A DNA stretch of 64,000 bases from Mycobacteriaceae bacterium (GTDB lineage: Bacteria > Actinomycetota > Actinomycetes > Mycobacteriales > Mycobacteriaceae), in NCBI GenBank assembly GCA_019749805.1, contig JAIEPH010000028.1, forward strand, positions 1 through 64,000, written 5' to 3'. The translations under genes and the position numbers were made by a program. The notes below the pieces were generated by a model that saw only the letters and a program-made list of their open reading frames with translations, was not told the DNA's origin and did not search any database. The number at the start of each line of letters is the position of its first letter. The first letter of the stretch is position 1. Shown piece by piece: positions 1 to 8,410 of this stretch.

Positions 1-199
1 CATTGCCACTTGCCGGGGTCTTGTCCGCGGCGGGTTTGCCGCCGCCGAAGGATTCGCGCAGCCGGCGCGCAACGGGGGCCTCCACAGTGGAGGACGCGGA
101 TTTGACGAATTCGCCCTGATCGCTCAGGCGGGCGAGAACTTCCTTACTGGTGACACCGAGCTCTTTTGCCAACTCGTGTACACGGGCCTTACCTGCCAC
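1..199 (-). CDS. infB: Translation initiation factor IF-2, N-terminal fragment
   Basis: IF-2 is the GTPase that places initiator fMet-tRNA on the 30S subunit. Only the first 66 codons are inside the window; the gene runs off the left edge. The peptide starts [16 protein letters not shown] and continues into a [20 protein letters not shown] segment, the conserved helical N-terminal IF2_N domain of bacterial IF-2, followed by the start of the basic low-complexity linker. The GTG start at 197-199 is chosen because an AGGAG ribosome-binding site lies just upstream and because the domain begins at this residue. It is the last visible member of the leftward rimP-nusA-ylxR-infB set, an order conserved across bacteria. 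The G domain is not visible. Confidence 0.93.
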   Translation of the reverse strand, partial: MAGKARVHELAKELGVTSKEVLARLSDQGEFVKSASSTVEAPVARRLRESFGGGKPAADKTPASGN

Positions 200-266
200 T
201 ACAACTCCTGTCTAGGAGGCGGCAGCGGTGGTCGGCGCCGCGCCTCGGGTTAGCTATGACGCATGG

Positions 267-647
267 TCATCGAGACTTCACGGTGTGCTCATGTTCTTCG
301 CTACCTGTCCTGTCGCCTTGGTGCGCGGCCACTTCAGCGCCTCGAACTGCGCTCAAGTGCTCTTGCACCGCGGTGGTGTCCGGTGAACCGGTGATCCGTA
401 ACGCTCGGACGAATGCTCGCCGCCGGATTGCTGCGTCTAGACACTGCGGATCGAGATGCAACCAGGCACCCCGCCCCGGCAGCTTTCTCGCGGTGTCAAC
501 GGTCACGGCACAGTCGCCATTCCCGCCGTCCGCAGCCACTACACGAAGCAGTTCGACGGCCAGCTCTCGCTTCCGGCAGCCGACGCACGTACGGACCGGT
601 CCCTCTGGTCGTCTATGCGGCGAAGCAGGAGTCTCGCGCTGGATCAC
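267..647 (-). CDS. ylxR: YlxR family RNA-binding protein (DUF448)
   Basis: This is a small basic protein of the YlxR/DUF448 family, almost always encoded between nusA and infB. A CVGCR motif with two cysteines lies at residues 21-25 and the family signature GRGAWLH at about 58-64, followed by an arginine-rich helix. Family structures suggest RNA binding and a link to ribosome or RNase P function; the role here is inferred from family and position only. The start is a GTG without a strong ribosome-binding site; the conserved region begins near residue 18, so a slightly later start is possible. The last 30 or so residues are acidic and variable. It is about 75 bp from nusA and 67 bp from infB, in the same leftward transcription unit. 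Confidence 0.88.
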   Translation of the reverse strand: MIQRETPASPHRRPEGPVRTCVGCRKRELAVELLRVVAADGGNGDCAVTVDTARKLPGRGAWLHLDPQCLDAAIRRRAFVRALRITGSPDTTAVQEHLSAVRGAEVAAHQGDRTGSEEHEHTVKSR

Positions 648-722
648 GGTTCAGTCTAGCCATACCTGGTCGATGCACCTAAATGGCCGTCCGTGCCGAT
701 CGGTCGCGGCACCAACGGCGGG

Positions 723-1724
723 TCATCCAGCCGGTACGGCCTCTGCATCGCTGCGGATGTCGATACGCCAACCCGTCAACCGGGCCGCGAGCCGGGCGTT
801 TTGCCCTTCCTTGCCGATCGCGAGCGACAGCTGGAAATCCGGCACGACGACGCGGGCGGCGCGAGCGGCCTCGTCGATGACGCTCACCGACACGACCTTG
901 GCCGGTGAGAGCGCGTTGGCCACGAACTTAGCCGGGTCGGGGTCGAAGTCGATGATGTCGATTTTTTCGCCGGACAGTTCACTCATCACGTTGCGTACCC
1001 GCTGGCCCATCGGACCGATGCAGGCCCCCTTGGCGTTGAGCCCTGGCACCCGCGACGTCACCGCGATCTTGGACCGGTGACCGGCCTCACGGGCGACCGC
1101 CACGATCTCGACCGACCCTTCGGCGATCTCTGGGACCTCCAGCGAGAACAGCTTGCGCACCAGGTTGGGGTGGGTGCGCGACAGCGTGATCAACGGCTCG
1201 CGTGCGCCGCGGCTGACGCCGACGACGTAGCAGCGCAGGCGGTCGCCGTGCTCGTAGCGCTCCCCCGGCACCTGTTCGGCCGACGGGATGACGCCTTCGG
1301 ACCCCTTGGTCTCACTGCCCATGCGGACGACGACGAGACCGCGCGCATTGGCTCGGGCATCGCGCTGGATGACACCGGCGACGATGTCACCCTCGCGGGC
1401 CGAGAACTCGCCGTAGTTCTTCTCGTTCTCGGCATCGCGCAACCGCTGCAGGATCACCTGACGCGCGGTGGTCGCCGCGATGCGGCCGAAACCCTCTGGT
1501 GTGTCGTCCCATTCGGAGATGACGTTGCCGTCCTCGTCGGTTTCTCGCGCGAGCACCTGCACCACGCCCGTCTTGCGATCGATCTCGATGCGCGCGTCCG
1601 CCTCGTGCCCCTCGGTGTGGCGGTATGCCGTCAGCAGCGCCGACTTGATGGTCTCGACCACGACGTCGACCGAAATCCCTTTGTCAGCCTCAATGGCATG
1701 CAACGCCGCCATGTCGATATTCAC
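723..1724 (-). CDS. nusA: Transcription termination/antitermination factor NusA
   Basis: NusA binds RNA polymerase and nascent RNA to modulate pausing, termination and antitermination. The 333-residue protein has the actinobacterial arrangement: an RNAP-binding N-terminal domain (about 1-120), an S1 domain (about 130-200) and two KH domains. KH1 carries [12 protein letters not shown] and KH2 carries [18 protein letters not shown] near the C-terminus. It lacks the C-terminal acidic repeats of enterobacterial NusA, as usual for mycobacteria. The start [16 protein letters not shown] matches Mtb NusA as I recall it. The start is a GTG (1722-1724) overlapping the rimP stop by 4 bp (GTGA), so the two are translationally coupled. 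Confidence 0.96.
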   Translation of the reverse strand: MNIDMAALHAIEADKGISVDVVVETIKSALLTAYRHTEGHEADARIEIDRKTGVVQVLARETDEDGNVISEWDDTPEGFGRIAATTARQVILQRLRDAENEKNYGEFSAREGDIVAGVIQRDARANARGLVVVRMGSETKGSEGVIPSAEQVPGERYEHGDRLRCYVVGVSRGAREPLITLSRTHPNLVRKLFSLEVPEIAEGSVEIVAVAREAGHRSKIAVTSRVPGLNAKGACIGPMGQRVRNVMSELSGEKIDIIDFDPDPAKFVANALSPAKVVSVSVIDEAARAARVVVPDFQLSLAIGKEGQNARLAARLTGWRIDIRSDAEAVPAG

Positions 1725-2260
1725 CGCGGGCCCCCCTTCCCAGCTTGACCGGTCAGCTCCAACTCACGCTTGTTCGGAGGTGAAAACTCAACCTGTACAA
1801 CCGCTTTGGCGATGTCTTCCATCGATAGCTCACGGACCGACAGATCGGCACCACGCCCTTTACGTACCACCAATCGCACGGTGCCATCGCTGGTTTCACC
1901 TAATCTGCCAGTCAATTCGGCACCATCGGACAGCGTCAGCTCGACCTTACGGCCGCGCGCGCGGCGGAAGTGCTTCTCGGTGGTGAGCGGGCGGTCCACT
2001 CCTGGCGATGTGACCTCGAGGACGTATGGCGTCGCGTCGCCGTCGACTCGGTCCAAGAGTTCGGATGCGGATCGAGACAGTGCGGCGGCCGAATCCAGAT
2101 TCAGACCGTCGTCGCCATCGGCCACCACCGTGATGCGGGGCGGACGTGCGGCGGCGTCAATAATCACATCTTCGATGTCGTAGCCTGCGCACGCGAATTC
2201 GCCACCAAGCAGCTCGATGACCTGCTGCTGCGAAGGTAATCCCGCAGACCGCTCCGTCAC
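1721..2260 (-). CDS. rimP: Ribosome maturation factor RimP
   Basis: RimP assists maturation of the 30S subunit. The 179-residue product shows the family hallmarks: an N-terminal domain with acidic LD/ID segments, the conserved [14 protein letters not shown] motif in the middle, and a C-terminal SH3-like domain. The open frame extends 34 codons further upstream, but GTG at 2258-2260 is preferred: a GAGGAG ribosome-binding site precedes it and the resulting length fits mycobacterial RimP (about 180 aa). It is the first gene of the leftward rimP-nusA-ylxR-infB operon and is divergent from the lipoprotein gene to its right. Its stop overlaps the nusA start. Confidence 0.92.
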   Translation of the reverse strand: MTERSAGLPSQQQVIELLGGEFACAGYDIEDVIIDAAARPPRITVVADGDDGLNLDSAAALSRSASELLDRVDGDATPYVLEVTSPGVDRPLTTEKHFRRARGRKVELTLSDGAELTGRLGETSDGTVRLVVRKGRGADLSVRELSMEDIAKAVVQVEFSPPNKRELELTGQAGKGGPR

Positions 2261-2286
2261 GGCGAGCTCCTCATCTTGAATTGTTC

Positions 2287-2321
2287 GGACACAGGTTCGG
2301 CGTGTCCCGGCACTTGGACAC
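2287..2321. promoter_or_regulatory. Triple GGACAC/GTGTCC half-site array in divergent promoter
   Basis: Between rimP and the rightward lipoprotein gene the sequence contains GGACAC (2287-2292), GTGTCC (2302-2307) and GGACAC (2316-2321). These form two overlapping inverted repeats with 9- and 8-bp spacers. The place and symmetry suit a regulator binding site or an RNA hairpin. No regulator is known to me for this motif. Confidence 0.3.
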
Positions 2322-2406
2322 TGAAACCGCCTTTCAACGATACGCCAGCGCCGCCGCGCCAACCGGCAAAAGCGCGGTGGGCGTCGACCGTCGCTGCAAT
2401 GGCAAG

Positions 2407-2916
2407 ATGTTGCACGTGCCGAGCCCGAACCCGACCGTCAGCAGGCGGCGAGTGCTGCTCGGTACGGCGGCGTTGGCATTGCTCGGCGCGTCGGTGGCCG
2501 CCTGCGGTTCGTCGGAACCGCCTCCCGAGGTCGACGAGCTGGCCGCCCAACTCGAACGAGCCCGCACGGACAGCCAATTGGCGACCGACGCGGCGGCCGC
2601 CGCGCGCGGCGACATCGTCGAGGCCCTGAACGCCGTCGCGTCCGAGCGAGCGGCGCACGCCCAGGCGCTGACCGACGAACTGGTCAGGATGCGCGGGACG
2701 GATGCGCCTACCGCCACCCCGACCAGCACGACGGCAGCCCCGGCCACGGCCCCGACTGTGAAGGACGTCATCTCCGCGCTGACGCAGTCCGCGGCCAGCG
2801 CTACCGAGCTGGCGACCAAGATGTCGGGGTACCGAGCCGGCCTGCTGGGCTCGATCGCCGCGGCATGCACCGCGGCCTACACCGTCGCGTTGGTTCCGCC
2901 GGGGAGCGCGCAATGA
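2407..2916 (+). CDS. Probable Tat-exported alanine-rich lipoprotein (Rv2843-like)
   Basis: The function is unknown. The N-terminus is a secretion signal: [16 protein letters not shown] followed by VAAC, a good lipobox with the lipidated cysteine at about residue 28. The twin arginine suggests Tat export. After it come an alanine-rich helical stretch, likely coiled coil, a Thr/Pro/Ala linker and a final helix. The gene lies in the same place as Mtb Rv2843, between rimP and proS. The frame is open from 2281, but ATG 2407 (or GTG 2416) puts the signal at the N-terminus; I chose 2407 with modest confidence. The stop overlaps the next gene by 4 bp (ATGA). Coupling to a ferritin-like DUF4439 protein suggests a shared envelope role, which is inference. 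Confidence 0.72.
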   Translation: MLHVPSPNPTVSRRRVLLGTAALALLGASVAACGSSEPPPEVDELAAQLERARTDSQLATDAAAAARGDIVEALNAVASERAAHAQALTDELVRMRGTDAPTATPTSTTAAPATAPTVKDVISALTQSAASATELATKMSGYRAGLLGSIAAACTAAYTVALVPPGSAQ

Positions 2917-3422
2917 CGTCCCCCGAACCGACACCCTCGACGACGACGTCGTCGCGGGCCGCCGAACCCACCAGCCCGTCACGGCCGCAGAATGCCGCCG
3001 ACGCGGCGTTGTTCGACGCGATCGCGACGGCGCAGGCGTCGATCTACGGCTACGGGATCGTGTCGGCTCATTCGCTCCCGGACCTGAACTACCTCGTGTC
3101 GTCATCGATGGCCGCGCACCGCCAACAGCGCGAGGAGGCGTTGGCGATGCTGCAGGCACGTTCCGTGGACGCCCCGCTGCCCGCGGCAGGGTACGAGTTG
3201 CCGATGGAGGTGGACAACCCCACCGATGCGGCCAATCTCGCGGTGCGAATGGAAGAGGACTCCGCGGTTGCGTGGCGGGCCGTCGTGGAACAGGCCACCG
3301 ACGAGAAGGAGCGCGCGTTCGCGGTGGGCGCGCTGACGGATTGCGCGGTCAGGGCGGCACGATGGACCCGCGCTCTGGGCACGACGCCGATCACGGTCGC
3401 CTTCCCCGGCGGCACTGAATAG
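2913..3422 (+). CDS. DUF4439 ferritin-like domain protein (Rv2844-like)
   Basis: This 169-residue protein fits the DUF4439 family, a predicted four-helix ferritin-like fold. After a Ser/Thr/Pro-rich N-terminus the body is helical, with carboxylate and histidine residues in spaced positions (AHSLPDLNYL, AAHRQQREEAL, then a repeated helical pair ending RAARWTRALG). I cannot confirm a complete di-iron ligand set. The ATG at 2913 is chosen because it gives an ATGA overlap with the lipoprotein gene; an upstream in-frame ATG at 2865 would lie inside that gene. It ends 24 bp before the convergent proS stop. It has no signal peptide of its own. The role is unknown. Confidence 0.78.
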   Translation: MTSPEPTPSTTTSSRAAEPTSPSRPQNAADAALFDAIATAQASIYGYGIVSAHSLPDLNYLVSSSMAAHRQQREEALAMLQARSVDAPLPAAGYELPMEVDNPTDAANLAVRMEEDSAVAWRAVVEQATDEKERAFAVGALTDCAVRAARWTRALGTTPITVAFPGGTE

Positions 3423-3446
3423 CGTCACCTGGCGCGAGCGCAGCGC

Positions 3447-5189
3447 TCAGGAACTCAGTGCCGTCGAGATGTCAGTGGCCGCGTTTTCGATTGGGATTTC
3501 CCGGTTTTCGCCGGAAAACCGGTTGCGCAACTCCACGACGCCGTCGGCCCAGCCGCGCCCGACCACCACGATCCACGGCACACCGAGTAGCTCGGCGTCC
3601 TTGAATTTGATTCCGGGTGAGGCTTTCCGGTCGTCGAGCAGCAGCTGCAGACCCTGGGCGTCCAACGCGGTGGCCAGCTCTTCGGCACCGGCGCGGGCGG
3701 CGTCGTCCTTGTTGGCGATGACGACGTGGAGATCGAACGGGGACACCGACGACGGCCAGCGCAGGCCCAGCTCGTCGTGGTGCTGTTCGGCGATCACCGC
3801 GACCAGCCGCGACACCCCGATGCCGTAGGACCCCATGGTCAGGCGCACCGGCTTACCGTTCTCGCCGAGCACATCGGCTTCGAACGCATCGGTGTACTTG
3901 CGGCCCAACTGGAAGATGTGGCCGATCTCGATTCCGCGGGCCGACACCAGGGATCCTGCACCGTCGGGTGACGGATCACCGTCGCGCACCTCGGCCGCCT
4001 CGATCGTGCCGTCGGCGACGAAGTCCCGTCCGGCGACCAGGTCCACCACGTGCTTACCCGGTTCGTCGGCGCCGGTGATCCACGACGTGCCGTCGACCAC
4101 CCTCGGGTCGACGAGAAACCGGACTTCGTTGGCCAGCAACGCTTTCGGGCCGATATAGCCTTTGACCAGAAACGGGTGCTTGGCGAAGTCGGCGTCGTCG
4201 AGCAGCGCGTACTCGGCCGGTTCCAGCGCGGCGCCCAACCGCTTGTCGTCGACCTCGCGATCGCCGGGCACGCCGACGGCCAGCAGCTCCCAGTCACCAC
4301 CGGGGACGCGGGTCTTCAGCATCACGTTCTTGAGCGTGTCCGCGGCGGTGACCTCGCGGTCCAGCACCGAGTTGGCCCAAGCGACGAGGGTCGCGATCGT
4401 GGGCGTGTCCGGGGTGTCGTACACCTTGGCGTCGGGCTGACCCTCGATCGGCAGCGGGTCCGGGACGGCCGTCGTGACGGCCTCCACGTTGGCGGCATAG
4501 CCGGATGCATCGCAGCGCACGAACGTGTCCTCGCCGATGTCGCTTTCGGCCAGGAACTCCTCGGACGCACTGCCGCCCATGGCGCCCGACACCGCCGAGA
4601 CGATGACGTACTCCACGCCCAGTGTGTCGAAGATGCGTTGGTACGCCGCGCGATGCGCCTGGTACTGCGCCCGCAGTCCGTCGTCGTCGACGTCGAACGA
4701 ATACGAATCCTTCATGACGAACTCACGCCCCCGCAGGATGCCGGCCCGCGGGCGCGCCTCGTCGCGATACTTCGTCTGGATTTGGAACAGCAGCAGCGGG
4801 AAATCCTTGTAGCTGCTGTACTCCCCCTTCACCGTCATCGTGAAGAACTCTTCGTGCGTCGGCCCCAGCATGTAGTCGTTGCGCCTGCGGTCCTGCAGTC
4901 GAAAGACGCCGTCGCCGTATTCGGTCCATCGGTTCGTGATTTCGTACGGTGCCTTGGGCAGCAGCGCCGGGAACAGGATCTCCTGGCCGCCGATGGCGTT
5001 CATCTCGGCGCGGACCACCGCCTCGATCTTGCGCAGCACCCGCAAACCCAGCGGCAGCCAGCTGTACAGCCCCGGGCCGATCGGGCGGACATAGCCGGCC
5101 CGGATCAACAACTTGTGGCTGGCAACCTCGGCGTCGGCGGGGTCGTCACGCAGGGTGCGCAGGAACAGCTGCGACATGCGAGTGATCAC
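3447..5189 (-). CDS. proS: Prolyl-tRNA synthetase
   Basis: A class II aminoacyl-tRNA synthetase that charges tRNA-Pro. The protein is the bacterial long form (580 aa). Motif 1 lies near residue 40 ([11 protein letters not shown]), motif 2 near 140 ([17 protein letters not shown]) and motif 3 near 450 ([12 protein letters not shown]). The INS editing domain that hydrolyses Ala-tRNA-Pro lies between motifs 2 and 3, and the anticodon-binding domain is at the C-terminus. The frame opens three codons earlier at a TTG, but GTG (5187-5189; VITRMSQLF) is preferred because a TAAGG ribosome-binding site precedes it and it matches the Mtb start. It is the last gene of the leftward run that begins with the GNAT and cobalamin genes, 27 bp after the MFS gene. 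Confidence 0.95.
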   Translation of the reverse strand: MITRMSQLFLRTLRDDPADAEVASHKLLIRAGYVRPIGPGLYSWLPLGLRVLRKIEAVVRAEMNAIGGQEILFPALLPKAPYEITNRWTEYGDGVFRLQDRRRNDYMLGPTHEEFFTMTVKGEYSSYKDFPLLLFQIQTKYRDEARPRAGILRGREFVMKDSYSFDVDDDGLRAQYQAHRAAYQRIFDTLGVEYVIVSAVSGAMGGSASEEFLAESDIGEDTFVRCDASGYAANVEAVTTAVPDPLPIEGQPDAKVYDTPDTPTIATLVAWANSVLDREVTAADTLKNVMLKTRVPGGDWELLAVGVPGDREVDDKRLGAALEPAEYALLDDADFAKHPFLVKGYIGPKALLANEVRFLVDPRVVDGTSWITGADEPGKHVVDLVAGRDFVADGTIEAAEVRDGDPSPDGAGSLVSARGIEIGHIFQLGRKYTDAFEADVLGENGKPVRLTMGSYGIGVSRLVAVIAEQHHDELGLRWPSSVSPFDLHVVIANKDDAARAGAEELATALDAQGLQLLLDDRKASPGIKFKDAELLGVPWIVVVGRGWADGVVELRNRFSGENREIPIENAATDISTALSS

Positions 5190-5216
5190 GAGCGACAACC
5201 TTACTGACCGGGTCCG

Positions 5217-6719
5217 CTAGAGCTCGCCCGCCTCCACCGCCTCGCGGGTGTGCTGGGCGGCCGCGATCTGGCGCGCCGAGAATCCGATCCAGAAGGCCGT
5301 GACGCCGACGATCACCGCAACGCCTGCGACCCAGAGCAACGAATAGGTGTAGCCGTAGCCCAGCGCATCAAGCTGCGCGGGAGTCATGTCCTTGACCGGA
5401 CCCGTCGTACCGCCGAGATAGAGCGTGCGGGAGGTCTGCACGGCCTGGATCACGACCAGCACCACCGGACCGCCGAGGTTCTGCACCATCAGCGTGATCG
5501 ACGACACCGGGCCGATCTCCTTCGGTCCCACCCCGGCGATCGCACACAACGGCAGGATCACCGCGATCGCGCCGATGCCGAAGCCGCCGACGATGACGAG
5601 TCCGAACAGGTCCGGAAAGTACGGGACATCGCGGTCCAGCGTCGAGCCGTAAAGCATGGCGGCGAGCACGAACAACCCGCCGCCGAGGATCAGCCAGCGC
5701 GGCGCCACCAGTGGCGCGAGCTTGGCCGCCACGATGCTGCCGATGCCGAACGCGATCGCAAACGGGATGAAACTCACGCCCGCGCGCAGCGGTGAATAGC
5801 CGAGCACATCCTGCACGAGCAGGCCGACCATCACGCTGAGCGTCAACATGACGCCGCCCGCGAGGAACAGCGAGATGAAGGTCATCACCCGGTTGCGGTT
5901 GTCGAACACCGAGAACGGCACGATCGGGTGGTCGGCCTGGCGCTCGACGATCAGGAACGCGATGAAGAAGATCGCCGAGGCGACGCCTGCGCCGATCACC
6001 CACGGGTCGACCCAGCCTCGCGGCGGGCCCTGCGTGAACACCAGCACCGCCGAGGTGCAACCCAGAGTGGCCAGGATGGCGCCGGTGACATCGAGCTTCA
6101 GCCGTTCGTGATGCGTCTCGTTGACCTTCAGGACGGCGACGATGATGATCACGATGCCGATCGGAATGTTGATCAGGAACGCCAACCGCCACGAGATGAC
6201 GGTCAAGGCGCCGCCGAGCACCAGCCCCAGGACCGAACCGATGCCCTGCATTGCGGCCGACACCGCCATCGCGCGATTACGGGCCTGCCCAACCGCGTAC
6301 GTCGTCGCAATCAAGGCCAGGCCCGTCGGTGCGGCGATCGCCGCACCGGTGCCCTGCACTGCACGCGCGACGATCAGCGTGACCCCGTCGGTGGCCAGCC
6401 CGCACACCAGCGACGCGATCGTGAACACGCCGACCCCGGACAGGAACGCGCGTTTGTGGCCGATGGCGTCGCCGATGCGCCCGCCGAGCAGCAGCAGTCC
6501 ACCGAAGGCGAGTACGTACGCGGTGATGACCCAGCTCTTGCCGGGGTCGGAGAGGCCGAGATCGGCCTGCATTCGAGGCAGTGCGACGATGACGATGGTG
6601 CCGTCGAGCGTCGACATGAGCTGCATGCCGGTGATCGCGATGATCGCCGGGCCCAACACCGATGACGACAGCGGTTTGGTGGCCCGGTCCGACCCTGAGG
6701 AACCGCCCACCGCAGACAT
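5217..6719 (-). CDS. MFS drug transporter, DHA2 (EfpA-like) paralogue
   Basis: A 14-helix DHA2-type proton-coupled efflux pump of about 500 residues. TM1 carries MQLMSTLDGTIVIVALP, the D1-type motif; the loop 2-3 motif A is GGRIGDAIGHKR and motif C lies in TM5 (GIGSVLGLVLGGAL). It aligns along its length with the neighbouring EfpA protein, including the LGGTTGPVKDM segment and the EAVEAGEL tail. It therefore looks like a tandem copy that the Mtb locus lacks. ATG 6717-6719 is used; ten extra in-frame codons upstream would put charged residues in front of the cytoplasmic start. It sits 78 bp after efpA and 27 bp before proS. Substrate unknown. Confidence 0.88.
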   Translation of the reverse strand: MSAVGGSSGSDRATKPLSSSVLGPAIIAITGMQLMSTLDGTIVIVALPRMQADLGLSDPGKSWVITAYVLAFGGLLLLGGRIGDAIGHKRAFLSGVGVFTIASLVCGLATDGVTLIVARAVQGTGAAIAAPTGLALIATTYAVGQARNRAMAVSAAMQGIGSVLGLVLGGALTVISWRLAFLINIPIGIVIIIVAVLKVNETHHERLKLDVTGAILATLGCTSAVLVFTQGPPRGWVDPWVIGAGVASAIFFIAFLIVERQADHPIVPFSVFDNRNRVMTFISLFLAGGVMLTLSVMVGLLVQDVLGYSPLRAGVSFIPFAIAFGIGSIVAAKLAPLVAPRWLILGGGLFVLAAMLYGSTLDRDVPYFPDLFGLVIVGGFGIGAIAVILPLCAIAGVGPKEIGPVSSITLMVQNLGGPVVLVVIQAVQTSRTLYLGGTTGPVKDMTPAQLDALGYGYTYSLLWVAGVAVIVGVTAFWIGFSARQIAAAQHTREAVEAGEL

Positions 6720-6797
6720 GGCTTGCCAGCCTACCGACCGCAGAATCACGTGCAGTCAGTTGCGGTGTGCGCGACCAACTACGCCGAAGTCACAGCT

Positions 6798-8378
6798 CTA
6801 GAGCTCTCCCTGATCGATCGCGTCCTTGACTTCCTGCGCGTGCGCCACCTGCGCGGCGGTGTAGCCGATGAACAGGGCGACGGCGCCCACGATCACCGCG
6901 ACCGCGGCGACCCACAGCAGGCCGTAGGTATAACCCTGATCCAGGGCGTGCAACTGCGCGGCGTCCATGTCCTTGACCGGGCCGTTGGTACCGCCCAGAT
7001 AGAGCGTGCGCGACGTGATGACGGCCTGGATGATGGCCAGCACGACCGGACCGCCGAGGTTCTGCAGCATCAGCGCGATCGCCGACACCGGGCCGATCTG
7101 GTCGAAGCCGACGCCGGCGATCGCCGACAGCATCAGCGGGACCACGATCATCCCGATGCCCAAGCCACCGATCGTGATCGGGATGACCAGGTTCGGGAAG
7201 TACGGGATGTTGGCATCCAGCGTGGAGCCGTAGATCATCGCACCGAGCACCAGTACGCCACCGGCGATCACCAGCCACCGCGGCGGAAACTTCTGCACCA
7301 GCTGCGACGACACGCCGAGGCCGATCCCGAGCGCGACCACGAACGGGATGAACCCGACGCCTGCCCGCAGCGGGCTGTAGCCCATGACGTCCTGGACGTA
7401 CAGGCCGATCAGGACGGTCAGCGTGAACATCACACCGCCGGCCAGGAACACCGCGGCGAACGTCGCAACGCGGTTGCGGTCCTTGAACAGTTCCAGCGGC
7501 ATCACCGGGTTCTCGGCGGTGCGCTCGACGTAGACGAACGCCAGCAGGAACGCGCAACCGGCCAGGCCGGAGCCGATGGTCACCGGCGACACCCAGCCCT
7601 GCTCGGGCCCCATCGAGAACGCGAACACCGCGGCGGTGCAGCCGAGCGTGGCCAGGATCGCGCCGGTGGCGTCGAGCTTCAGCCGCTCACGGTGCGTTTC
7701 GCGCAGCGTCCTGCGGGCCAGGTGGATCATCAGCAGCCCGATGGGGATGTTGATCAGGAATGCCCAGCGCCAGGACACCTCGGTCAGCGCGCCGCCGACG
7801 ATGAGGCCCATGACGGATCCGATGCCCGTCATGGCGGCGAAGATCGCGGTCGCGGCGTTGCGCGCGGGTCCCTTCGGGAACGTGGTCGCGATCAGCGCCA
7901 GGGCGGTCGGCGACGCGATCGCCGCGCCCACACCCTGCAGCAGCCGGGCGGTGACCAGGGTCGCCTCGTTCCAGGCGAGACCGCACAGCACCGAGGCGAT
8001 GGTGAACAGCGCGACGCCGACGATGAAGGTGCGCTTGCGCCCGATGACGTCGCCGAGGCGGCCGCCGAGCAGCATCAGCCCGCCGAACGTCAGAACGTAG
8101 GCGGTGATAACCCAGCTGCGACCAGCATCGGAGAGGCTTAGCTCGTCTTGGATCTTAGGAAGCGCGACGATCGCGACGGTGCTGTCCATGGTGGCAAGCA
8201 GCTGCATGCCACCGATCGCGATGACCGCGGCGATGAACCGCCGCGAGGGCAGCCAAGCCGGGTACCTGCCGGTTCGCTCCTGGCCGGGGTAGCCCACATT
8301 CATAGGTAACGACCGGTTTGCCCCACCTTCGGCGTCGCGAAACATGGCTGCCCGCTCGGCGTCATTGAGAGCCGTCAT
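6798..8378 (-). CDS. efpA: EfpA-type MFS efflux pump
   Basis: EfpA is a 14-TM DHA2 efflux pump conserved in mycobacteria and linked in Mtb to drug tolerance and lipid export. The 526-residue protein starts MTALNDAERA, has a cytoplasmic N-terminal extension of about 50 residues, then TM1 with MQLLATMDSTVAIVALPKIQ. Motif A is GGRLGDVIGRKR and motif C GIGSVMGLIVGGAL. The C-terminal HAQEVKDAIDQGEL matches Mtb EfpA better than the downstream paralogue does, so this copy is called the orthologue. The neighbours cysG (32 bp upstream) and proS are the same as in Mtb. Two short palindromes fill the gap in front of its start. Confidence 0.93.
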   Translation of the reverse strand: MTALNDAERAAMFRDAEGGANRSLPMNVGYPGQERTGRYPAWLPSRRFIAAVIAIGGMQLLATMDSTVAIVALPKIQDELSLSDAGRSWVITAYVLTFGGLMLLGGRLGDVIGRKRTFIVGVALFTIASVLCGLAWNEATLVTARLLQGVGAAIASPTALALIATTFPKGPARNAATAIFAAMTGIGSVMGLIVGGALTEVSWRWAFLINIPIGLLMIHLARRTLRETHRERLKLDATGAILATLGCTAAVFAFSMGPEQGWVSPVTIGSGLAGCAFLLAFVYVERTAENPVMPLELFKDRNRVATFAAVFLAGGVMFTLTVLIGLYVQDVMGYSPLRAGVGFIPFVVALGIGLGVSSQLVQKFPPRWLVIAGGVLVLGAMIYGSTLDANIPYFPNLVIPITIGGLGIGMIVVPLMLSAIAGVGFDQIGPVSAIALMLQNLGGPVVLAIIQAVITSRTLYLGGTNGPVKDMDAAQLHALDQGYTYGLLWVAAVAVIVGAVALFIGYTAAQVAHAQEVKDAIDQGEL

Positions 8379-8388
8379 GCGGGTTACC

Positions 8389-8405
8389 TTACAGTAATCT
8401 TAAGA
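8389..8405. promoter_or_regulatory. Adjacent palindromes in front of efpA
   Basis: TTACAGTAA (8389-8397) and TCTTAAGA (8398-8405) lie next to each other in the 32-bp gap between the cysG stop and the efpA start. It is AT-rich sequence in a GC-rich region, typical of a regulator site or an internal promoter for efpA. No specific regulator can be assigned. Confidence 0.3.
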
Positions 8406-8410
8406 ATCCT

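Noticed and set aside
2257-3159. 300-codon leftward frame across the lipoprotein/DUF4439 genes
   Set aside because: It overlaps two genes that have a signal peptide and family similarity; the frame itself is Arg-rich without structure.
4050-5207. 385-codon rightward frame opposite proS
   Set aside because: It is antisense to the conserved synthetase, has no recognisable domain and shows the Arg/Asp-rich bias of GC-rich shadow frames.
6723-8141. 472-codon rightward frame opposite efpA
   Set aside because: Antisense to a clear 14-TM transporter; composition is dominated by His/Asp/Arg/Gln with no motif.
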